Positions 17,343-23,928 of a stretch of DNA of 64,000 nt are shown one piece after another. How positions within the stretch are numbered: position 1 is the stretch's first letter; each line of letters starts with the position of its first letter. The translations under genes and the position numbers were made by a program. The DNA lies in NCBI GenBank assembly GCA_040219575.1, contig JAVJSD010000142.1, positions 1-64,000 of the forward strand, given 5' to 3'. The notes below the pieces were generated by a model. It did not search any database. It was not told the DNA's origin and saw only the letters and a list, made by a program, of their open reading frames with translations. Source of the stretch: JAVJSD01 sp040219575. GTDB taxonomy: Bacteria; Planctomycetota; Planctomycetia; Pirellulales; Pirellulaceae.

Positions 17343-18130
17343 GGTGCCTGCGACAGCAGGGATCGCCGCATCGTCTCCAGCGCCAAACCCGCCTCCTGTT
17401 GAAAGAGCCAGGCGATGGCGCCCAGCGAAATGGCGAGCGTCGCCAACATGATCATCGTGTTCAGACTGAAACCGACCGCCAGCACGTTGAGCTGCGGCAA
17501 GGTGCGGCTGATCAACCCCAACACCAGGATCGACAGCAGCAGCGACACCATGATCGGCGCCGCCGCGCGGATTCCCAATACGAAGCTTTGCGTCGACAAC
17601 TCGACCAGCATCGTGAGCACGCCTTCGCTGAAGCGGGCCTCGCCCGGCGGCATCCACTGGAACGTGTCCAACAGCGCCCGCAGCACTTCGCGATGTCCGC
17701 CGATGGCCAAAAACACCGCCAGTGTGATGAGGTCCAGCAGGCGGGCGAACAGCGGCACGTTGGTTTCGAAGCCGGGGTCGAAGATGTCGGCCAGTTGCAT
17801 GCCGCTCATCTGGCCGGCGATCTGTCCGGTGAGTTGCAGGCCGGCGAACAGAATCATCGTGCCCAGGCCCATCGACAGGCCGACGACCAACTCTCCCGCG
17901 GCCAGCGTCACCAGGTCGATGATCGAGGTGGGCGGGTGCTCGAAGTACACCTGCTCGGCGGCCAGCGGGGTGACCAGCGCCGCCAGGGCCACCGCCACCA
18001 TGCCGCGGACGCGGACCGGCGCCGTTTGCATCCCCATCACCGGCGCCGTCATCACCAGGCCGCTGACACGCGTCAGCACCAGCAGAAAGACCAGCAGTTG
18101 GTGTTCGAGAAGGACCAGCAGGGCGGACAT
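17339..18130 (-). CDS. fliR: Flagellar export protein FliR
   Basis: This 263-residue integral membrane protein is part of the FliPQR export gate. Hydrophobic segments cover most of the chain. Family signs are RVSGLVMTAPVMGMQTAPVR near the start, GELVVGLSMGLGTMILFAGLQL in the middle and the end segment VGFSLNTMIMLATLAISLGA. Length is typical. The ATG start at 18130 lies 59 nt after the fliQ stop. Its stop codon is supplied by a dispersed repeat, so the original C-terminus may have been altered by insertion; the protein is still of normal length. Confidence 0.93.
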   Translation of the reverse strand: MSALLVLLEHQLLVFLLVLTRVSGLVMTAPVMGMQTAPVRVRGMVAVALAALVTPLAAEQVYFEHPPTSIIDLVTLAAGELVVGLSMGLGTMILFAGLQLTGQIAGQMSGMQLADIFDPGFETNVPLFARLLDLITLAVFLAIGGHREVLRALLDTFQWMPPGEARFSEGVLTMLVELSTQSFVLGIRAAAPIMVSLLLSILVLGLISRTLPQLNVLAVGFSLNTMIMLATLAISLGAIAWLFQQEAGLALETMRRSLLSQAP

Positions 18131-18189
18131 GCGGGACGACCGGCGGGGTGGGATCGAGGGGAACGTGGCCGGGAACAGTCACGGCTCAC

Positions 18190-18465
18190 CTAGCCGCCCG
18201 ACATCACCCGGGGAATGTTCATGAACAGGTTCTCGGAGTAATCGCACATTTGTTGAATCAGCCACGGCAGGCAGAGCGCCAACACCACCACCATGGCCAC
18301 GATCTTGGGGACGAACGCAACCGTCTGGTCCTGGATCTGGGTGAGCGCCTGCAGCAGCCCGATCAACAGTCCCACCAGCATGCCGACCAGCAGCACCGGG
18401 GCGCCGATCAACAGGGCGATCACAACCGCCTGGCGTCCCAGGTCGATGGCCGTCTGAGCATCCAT
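18190..18465 (-). CDS. fliQ: Flagellar export protein FliQ
   Basis: This 91-residue protein has two long transmembrane helices (about 12-37 and 55-76). The family pattern is VVIALLIGAPVLLVGMLVGL, then LLQALTQIQDQTVAFVPKIV, which is the highly conserved FliQ core. It assembles with FliP and FliR into the export gate. Length is normal and the fliP-fliQ-fliR order is the standard one. Confidence 0.96.
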   Translation of the reverse strand: MDAQTAIDLGRQAVVIALLIGAPVLLVGMLVGLLIGLLQALTQIQDQTVAFVPKIVAMVVVLALCLPWLIQQMCDYSENLFMNIPRVMSGG

Positions 18466-18513
18466 GGTCTTTGTCCTATCTTGGCGATGCAGGTCGTCGT
18501 CGACGCCGGAGCG

Positions 18514-19560
18514 TCACCCGTAGGTTGCAAAACTTGACAGCAGCATGCCGACGACCAGGTTCCAGCCGTCGACCAACACGAACAACATCAGCTTGAACGG
18601 CAACGAGATCATCACCGGCGGCAGCATCATCATGCCCATCGAGATGGTGACGCTGGCGATGACGATGTCGAGCACCAAAAACGGCAAGTAAATCTGAAAG
18701 CCGATCAGGAAGGCGACCTTCAGTTCACTGAGCATGTAGGCCGGCAGCAGCACTTGCAGCGGCACGTCGTCGTAGTTCTCGGGCGTCGGCCGCGACGGAT
18801 CCTCGGGCAGGTAGGCGTAGAACAGCCACACGTCGTCGCCGTTTTCGGCCGCCTTGATCTGCCGGCTCATGAAGCGGTGAATCGGCTTGACGCCCGCCTT
18901 GAAGGCCGCCTCCCAGGCGTCGGGCGAGTCGCCGAACTGCCCCTGCGTATAGGGCTGGATTGATTCGTTGTAGACTTCGGTCCAGACGGGCGTCATGATC
19001 AGCAGCGTCATGAACAGGGCGATCGACGTGATGACCTGGCTGGGGGGCAGTTGCTGAGTGCCGAGCGCCTGCCGCAACAGGCCCAACACGACGACGATCC
19101 GGATGAAGCTGGTGGTCATCAACAGAATCGCCGGCGCCATGCTGAGCACCGTCAGCAGCAGCATGATTTGCAGCGCGGAACTGAGCCCCTGCGGTGTGCG
19201 CCACTGCTGCGGATTGAGGGCGAAATCGAGTCCCTCGACGGCGGCGTTTCCCTGACCGTCGCCGTCGGACGAACCGGCCGTCGTCTCGGCAGACGCCCCC
19301 GCGACGCTGGCCGGAACGTTGGAGAAGCCGGGATCGGACGCGGTCTCTTGCGCCAGCGCCGTGCGGAGCAGCGACAGGCACACCAGCGCCACGACGGCGA
19401 CCACCATCCAGGCGCGCGCGGCGCGGCGCAGACGATCGGCGAGACCGCGAGCGCGTGGCGATGGCGCGGTGGTCGAACGACTGCGACGGCTTTTGGCGTT
19501 GTTGGACATGGCGGTGAAGTCTTCCGTGTTCAGCGCTCGCCGGCGACGAGCGTCAGGCAT
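18514..19560 (-). CDS. fliP: Flagellar export protein FliP with long N-terminal extension
   Basis: This protein has about 348 residues, against about 245 for typical FliP. A charged Arg-rich stretch comes first, then a signal peptide (ARAWMVVAVVALVCLSLL, ending near TALAQ) and a low-complexity linker. The core starts near residue 130: LLLTVLSMAPAILLMTTSFI, then VVLGLLRQALGTQQLPPSQV, with the C-terminal ISLPFKLMLFVLVDGWNL. The chosen ATG at 19560 overlaps the fliO TGA by one base (TGATG), a coupling arrangement. An in-frame ATG at 19509 (start of MSNNAKSRRS) is a possible alternative. Confidence 0.93.
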   Translation of the reverse strand: MPDARRRRALNTEDFTAMSNNAKSRRSRSTTAPSPRARGLADRLRRAARAWMVVAVVALVCLSLLRTALAQETASDPGFSNVPASVAGASAETTAGSSDGDGQGNAAVEGLDFALNPQQWRTPQGLSSALQIMLLLTVLSMAPAILLMTTSFIRIVVVLGLLRQALGTQQLPPSQVITSIALFMTLLIMTPVWTEVYNESIQPYTQGQFGDSPDAWEAAFKAGVKPIHRFMSRQIKAAENGDDVWLFYAYLPEDPSRPTPENYDDVPLQVLLPAYMLSELKVAFLIGFQIYLPFLVLDIVIASVTISMGMMMLPPVMISLPFKLMLFVLVDGWNLVVGMLLSSFATYG

Positions 19561-20324
19561 CAAGCATCTCTCGAAGCGACCGAGCGGCGCGACCGCGTCG
19601 AGCGGGAAGCCGCTGTTGGAGCGGAGTCCTCATCGGCGCCCAGGAATCCGCCCGGCGCGGGCTCCGAGGCGAATTGCGACAGCACCTGCCGAAACGTCGA
19701 GGATATGCTGCCGGGTTGGTTCTGCTTGCAGATGCCGGTGATCCGCGTCACCTCCTCCACGTTGTCGATTTCCGCCAGCGTCTGGGCGCCCGACTGCGAG
19801 GCCGAGATCAGCAGCAGTTTGCCGCCGAAGCGAATGACGTGCATGTTCTGCCGAGCCGAAAGGGGAGTGCGTCCCAGCACTTCGACGGCTTCCGCCGGCA
19901 ACGTGGTGGCGGCTTTGGGGAGCGCGCGGCGCGTAAACCACACCACCGCGAAAAACAGCCCCAACACGACCCCCAGGCTGCCCAAGACCGTGGCCAACGC
20001 GCTGCCGGGAGTTGGCGCATCGGGGCGCTCGAGCCGACGGCGGTCGCTGGGCGGATCGATTTTGAGCGGCGCCGCGCCCGACGCGCCGATCTCTTGCTCG
20101 AACGAGGCCTGCTCGGCGCGGCGAAAGGGCATCAATTCGGCCGCGCCGCGCGGTGCGTCCCCGGCGGCCGTCGCAGGCGGTGGGTAACCCTCGGCGGAGG
20201 CGGGCGCAACCGGATAGGACGACGAATCGTCGACGGCGCCGTAGAAAGGCTCCCCGCCTTGCGCCGCGGCCGTCGAGGCCGGAGCAAGCAGCAGCAGGAG
20301 CGCCCAGATTCTGATGATTCGCAT
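19560..20324 (-). CDS. fliO: Flagellar export protein FliO
   Basis: This 254-residue protein has a signal peptide (RIWALLLLLAPASTAAAQ), a disordered periplasmic stretch, one transmembrane helix at about 110-130 (SALATVLGSLGVVLGLFFAV) and the FliO cytoplasmic domain (AVEVLGRTPLSARQNMHVIR, then GKLLLISASQSGAQTLAEI). FliO helps FliP assemble. It lies between fliN and fliP, the standard place. The call rests on the small conserved core plus position. Confidence 0.88.
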   Translation of the reverse strand: MRIIRIWALLLLLAPASTAAAQGGEPFYGAVDDSSSYPVAPASAEGYPPPATAAGDAPRGAAELMPFRRAEQASFEQEIGASGAAPLKIDPPSDRRRLERPDAPTPGSALATVLGSLGVVLGLFFAVVWFTRRALPKAATTLPAEAVEVLGRTPLSARQNMHVIRFGGKLLLISASQSGAQTLAEIDNVEEVTRITGICKQNQPGSISSTFRQVLSQFASEPAPGGFLGADEDSAPTAASRSTRSRRSVASRDA

Positions 20325-20453
20325 CCTTGCGTTTTCCGGGGCGATTCAAGTTCGACGGGATCCGCCGCCGATAAACGAGGCGGGACCGTCTCGGCGCGAA
20401 TTGGCGCGGGGCTTGAATCGGTGCGACGGAGCTCCGCCCCGCCGCGCGTTGGG

Positions 20454-21125
20454 TTAGTTGGAGTCGTCTCCGCTGATCAATTCCGCCACGCGCACGCAAA
20501 AGTTGTCGTTCAGCACCAGCACTTCTCCCTGCGCGATCAGCCGGCCGTTGACGTAAATGTCGACCGGATCGCCGGCCAGCTTGTCGAGCGGCACCACCGA
20601 ACCTTTGCGCAGCTTGAGCACGTCCTCGAGGTACATGTGCGTTCGGCCGAGTTCGATCTTCAATCCCAGTTCGACCTCACGCAGCAACTCCAGCGTGGCC
20701 TTGTCGGACGAGGCCGGCGTGCCGCCGAAATCCTTGAGCTGGAACGGGGCGATTCCCTCCAGTTCGATCTGCACGGGGTCATCGACCGAAGCGATGGCCT
20801 GCTCGGCCTGCGTCAGCAGCAACTCCATGTCGTCGCCGACGTCGCTGCGCGCCGTGACGGCGACCGGCGCCGGTTGGGGCGGTTTGGCAGCGGGTGCTGG
20901 ACTGGACGCAGCCGCTGGACGGGGCGCGGCCGCTGGCGGCGGACTCGCGGCGGCGGGTTTTCCTCCGGAGCTGTTCAAGAGCGCCTCGATCTCGTCCTGC
21001 CCCAACGACGCGGCGTCCACCTCCGCCTTGGCCTGCGGTGGAGGCGCGGGCTCAGGCTTCGAGGACTGGGCTTGGCGCAGCAGTTCTTCGATTTCGTCTT
21101 GGCCGATTTGTTCGTCGCCAGACAT
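20454..21125 (-). CDS. fliN: C-ring protein FliN with two FliM-like N-terminal motifs
   Basis: This 223-residue protein is longer than the usual 100-140-residue FliN. The C-terminal 75 residues form the SpoA/FliN domain (VELGLKIELGRTHMYLEDVL, then GSVVPLDKLAGDPVDIYVNG). The N-terminus carries two short helical motifs, GQDEIEELL (residues 8-16) and LGQDEIEALL (41-50). They resemble the CheY-P-binding segment at the start of FliM and FliY. A Pro/Ala linker joins the parts. The start is the ATG at 21125, right before the first motif. No fliM gene lies between fliL and fliN, where it is normally found (gap 28 nt). Confidence 0.9.
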   Translation of the reverse strand: MSGDEQIGQDEIEELLRQAQSSKPEPAPPPQAKAEVDAASLGQDEIEALLNSSGGKPAAASPPPAAAPRPAAASSPAPAAKPPQPAPVAVTARSDVGDDMELLLTQAEQAIASVDDPVQIELEGIAPFQLKDFGGTPASSDKATLELLREVELGLKIELGRTHMYLEDVLKLRKGSVVPLDKLAGDPVDIYVNGRLIAQGEVLVLNDNFCVRVAELISGDDSN

Positions 21126-21153
21126 CGGAACTCCGTTTCCGAACCGCTCAGGT

Positions 21154-21726
21154 TTACTGTTCGATGATGAAGAACTGGCTGACCAGCACATCCCGAAGGA
21201 CCCGCTGGCCGAAAAGGGCGTTACTTTTCTCCAAAATCCGCCGCCGGATCAACCCCAACTTGGGATCCTGCAGGTCGACCAGTTCGGCGCTGCGGACTTC
21301 GACGTTCACCATCTGGCTGAATCGCTTCTTCTTTTCCTCGAACACCTCGTCGAATTCCATCGACTCTTCGTCTTTCATCGTGCCGGCCAGCCCCAAGTCG
21401 ATACGCAGCATCGAACTGCCGTTCTGGTAGGTGATGCTGTAGGTTCCCAGGTCGACCTCGACCTCCGGAACCTCGTCGTCCGCCGGCGCGAGGCCGTCGG
21501 ACTCGCCGATCGACTCCGGAGTCTCCTTCATCTGTTTCCTGTAGTTCGCCTCCGTCAATGCCGCGACCTGCTCGGGCGTCGGAATCATGAAATACGCGAT
21601 GGCGCACTCCGAGAGAATCACGCCCGCCATGAACCCGGCGACCAGCAGTTTCCCCAACAAGGACATCCGCGGCTTGTCCGCTACGGGCGCTGGCGATACG
21701 GCGGCGGGTGCTTCGTTTTCGGCCAT
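21154..21726 (-). CDS. fliL: Flagellar basal body-associated protein FliL
   Basis: This 190-residue protein has one transmembrane helix near residues 25-48 (LLGKLLVAGFMAGVILSECA) and a periplasmic domain of the FliL type, ending in the typical LRDVLVSQFFIIEQ-like tail. FliL encircles the stator units and supports torque. It lies between motB and fliN. The start is the ATG at 21726. The periplasmic region contains acidic stretches (DEESMEFDEVFEEKKKRFSQ). Confidence 0.85.
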   Translation of the reverse strand: MAENEAPAAVSPAPVADKPRMSLLGKLLVAGFMAGVILSECAIAYFMIPTPEQVAALTEANYRKQMKETPESIGESDGLAPADDEVPEVEVDLGTYSITYQNGSSMLRIDLGLAGTMKDEESMEFDEVFEEKKKRFSQMVNVEVRSAELVDLQDPKLGLIRRRILEKSNALFGQRVLRDVLVSQFFIIEQ

Positions 21727-21905
21727 GGTTGCGATGGAATCTCTGTCGCGATTGCGGCCCTCCATGCCCGGCCAATGGCGTCGTGGTTCTAGCGTCTGGA
21801 GCGATCGTCAGGCGCGTCCGGCTGGCGCGTCCGGCTGGCGCGGCACAGGGCTGCCAGCAGTGCAGTCTCCCCTGCGTACCAACAAATGTATGTCAAGAAT
21901 CGCCC

Positions 21906-22607
21906 CTAAGGGTCGGATTCTCGTCGAACCACGTCATCCAGCAGGTAGACCTCCACGCGTGAGTTTCTCTCCAAATCGATAGAATCGATTGGAACGTGCT
22001 CACCGGCCACCAGCATTTGGATCCGATTCGGCTCGATTCCCTTGCCGACGAGGTACTGCTCGGTGGCCCGACAGCGGGCATAGGCGAGATCCCAACTGCT
22101 GGCGAAGCCGGGGGGCTTGGGGCCCCGGGCGGTGTGACCCTGGATTTCGATCCGCTGTGGCTTTCCAGCCAACTGGGCCAAATGCTCGTCGAGTTTCTGC
22201 TTGGCCTGTTCGGTTAATTCCGCGCCGCCGGCGGGGAAGAGGATGGCGGTGCCGATGGCGGTCAGCGTACCGGGACGGATCACCGTCACCCGCGAGTTGT
22301 CGCCGGTGGGCGCCTTGACCTTGTCGCCCCCCTTCATGATGTTCTTGCGCATCGCCCGGCCCATCGTGGCCAGTTTCTCCAGGTGGGAGTTGCGGGGCTT
22401 GCCGCTGCCGGGGATGAAGGCGTCGATCGTTTTCTCGTAGCCGAATTGCTTCTTCAACGACTCGACCATCGCCTGATAGCGTTCTTCCTCTTTGATCTCG
22501 CTCATCGAGACCAGCATGATGAAGAACGTCAGCAGCAGCGACATCATGTCTCCGAAGGTGACGACCCATTCCGGGATGCCGCCGCCCTCGTCTTCTTCTT
22601 CCGCCAT
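21906..22607 (-). CDS. motB: Flagellar stator protein MotB
   Basis: This 233-residue protein is the peptidoglycan-anchored stator subunit. The N-terminal signature PEWVVTFGDMMSLLLTFFIM contains the essential proton-carrying Asp at residue 20. The OmpA-like peptidoglycan-binding domain covers about 120-230 (GTAILFPAGGAELTEQAKQK, then IEIQGHTARGPKPPG, NRIQMLVAGEHVP, NSRVEVYLLDD). The start is the ATG at 22607. A palindromic repeat fills the gap to motA. Confidence 0.94.
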   Translation of the reverse strand: MAEEEDEGGGIPEWVVTFGDMMSLLLTFFIMLVSMSEIKEEERYQAMVESLKKQFGYEKTIDAFIPGSGKPRNSHLEKLATMGRAMRKNIMKGGDKVKAPTGDNSRVTVIRPGTLTAIGTAILFPAGGAELTEQAKQKLDEHLAQLAGKPQRIEIQGHTARGPKPPGFASSWDLAYARCRATEQYLVGKGIEPNRIQMLVAGEHVPIDSIDLERNSRVEVYLLDDVVRRESDP

Positions 22608-22640
22608 GGTCGATGACTCTTGCTTGGGACCCTGGTGCCG

Positions 22641-22707
22641 ACGACGGACCTCCACGTCGGTCGTCGTCGAATGCTTGTCACGATTCGACGGACGTGGACT
22701 TCCGTCG
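22641..22707. repeat. Palindromic repeat between motA and motB
   Basis: TCCACGTC (22651-22658) pairs with GACGTGGA (22691-22698), and CGACGGA (22686-22692) with TCCGTCG (22701-22707). The 16-mer TTCGACGGACGTGGAC (22685-22700) recurs exactly at 29946-29961 between fliI and fliJ. Confidence 0.65.
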
Positions 22708-22735
22708 TACGTTGATCTTGGCGGCGTAGCTGGTG

Positions 22736-23509
22736 CTACGCGGCTTCCTCATCGCCGGGGCGAAGCTTCGGCGGCAGGAAGGTGTTCAGTTTCTGTTCGA
22801 CGACGCGCGGGTTTTCGCCGGATTGGATGGCCATGATGCCGCGGACGATGATCTCCAGCGAGAGCATCTCCTGCTTGTGCAGAAAGCCCAGTTTCTCGGC
22901 GAACGGGAGGAACAGCACGTTGGAGACAATCGCCCCGTACAGGGTGGTGATCAGGGCCACCGCCATGCCGGCCCCGATCGACGACGGATCGGACATGTTG
23001 CTGAGCATCATGATCAGGCCCATCAGCGTGCCGATCATGCCGAACGCCGGGGCGAAGCGGCCCATCTGGTCCATCAGCGCCTTGCCGTCGCGATGACGGC
23101 CGTTGATGGCGTCGATCTCGGTCCGCATGATGTCCTCGATCACTTCCGGCCGCGTCCCATCGACCGCCATCTGGATCCCCAGCTTGATGAAGTTGTTCTC
23201 GACTTCCTCCACGCGGCTCTCCAGCGCCAATAATCCATCGCGACGCGCCGTCTCCGCCAAGCTGACCAGTTGCTCGATGAGCGTGGGCACGCTCTCGGGC
23301 TTGTTCATGAAGACCTTCATCACCACGCCATGGACGCCGAGCATGCTTTTCAACGGGAAGCAAATCAGCACGGCCGCGATCGAACCGCCGATCACGACCA
23401 GGCCCGAGGGAATGTCGATGAACGACCCGAACGAGCCGCCGCCGACCATAATCGAGCCGATGATCAGCACGAAGGCCAGGATCACACCGATGATGCTGCC
23501 GATATCCAT
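22736..23509 (-). CDS. motA: Flagellar stator protein MotA
   Basis: This 257-residue protein is the membrane stator subunit forming the proton channel with MotB. Four transmembrane segments are visible (two at the start, two near 155-205). The cytoplasmic loop contains AETARRDGLLALESRVEEVE, which keeps the Arg and Glu that contact FliG in E. coli (R90 and E98 by alignment from memory). The channel segment APAFGMIGTLMGLIMMLSNM is conserved. The start is the ATG at 23509; a longer in-frame extension reads only repeat sequence. Confidence 0.95.
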   Translation of the reverse strand: MDIGSIIGVILAFVLIIGSIMVGGGSFGSFIDIPSGLVVIGGSIAAVLICFPLKSMLGVHGVVMKVFMNKPESVPTLIEQLVSLAETARRDGLLALESRVEEVENNFIKLGIQMAVDGTRPEVIEDIMRTEIDAINGRHRDGKALMDQMGRFAPAFGMIGTLMGLIMMLSNMSDPSSIGAGMAVALITTLYGAIVSNVLFLPFAEKLGFLHKQEMLSLEIIVRGIMAIQSGENPRVVEQKLNTFLPPKLRPGDEEAA

Positions 23510-23552
23510 TTTTACTTGCTCTCGGGCGTGGCGAGTCGAGCGCCGTTGCTCC

Positions 23553-23615
23553 GTGGCGGAACTCGCCAGAGTTCCGACTAACCGCGAATCGCGGAAGTCG
23601 GGCGACTTCCGCTGC
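23553..23615. repeat. Two-hairpin intergenic repeat, copy D
   Basis: GTGGC, then hairpin GGAACTC-GCCA-GAGTTCC (23559-23575), spacer, hairpin GGAAGTC-GGGC-GACTTCC (23593-23610), then GCTGC. It matches copy C at 17279-17342 in order and sequence. It lies 24 nt past the flbD stop and 44 nt before the motA start. Confidence 0.78.
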
Positions 23616-23638
23616 ATCGTTTCAGCTCTCTTCTTTCA

Positions 23639-23872
23639 TCAGGCCGATTCCGCCGCCTGGCGCTCGCCGGAGCGCGGCGGCGGGGGCGGAAACAGCTGTT
23701 TTGTCTGCTGATACCGCACAGCCCGTTCCACTACTTCATCCATCGTTTCCCGCACAACCAGCCGCTCGCCGGTGGTGAGCGTGACGAACGTGTCGGGTCG
23801 GGCCTCGATGTACCGAATCAACTCGGCGTTGAGAACGAACGGTTCGCCGTCCAAATGGCTGAGCTTGATCAT
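23639..23872 (-). CDS. flbD: FlbD family protein
   Basis: This 77-residue protein matches the small FlbD/YlzI family found in flagellar operons next to flgE and motA: MIKLSHLDGEPFVLNAELIR, then RPDTFVTLTTGERLVVRETM, DEVVERAV. The C-terminus is a Pro-rich extension. The role in the flagellum is not well defined. The ATG at 23872 is preceded by GGAG at a fair distance; a GTG three codons earlier is a less likely start. Confidence 0.9.
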   Translation of the reverse strand: MIKLSHLDGEPFVLNAELIRYIEARPDTFVTLTTGERLVVRETMDEVVERAVRYQQTKQLFPPPPPRSGERQAAESA

Positions 23873-23928
23873 GCGAGGCACACTCCAGGCGATGGAAACA
23901 TACGTTATCGACGGATCGCCGCGGGGGC

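Noticed and set aside
20360..20376. Sigma-28 promoter with GCCGATAA-like -10 box
   Set aside because: It lies on the plus strand between minus-strand genes fliO and fliN, and no TAAA-type -35 box stands at the right distance.
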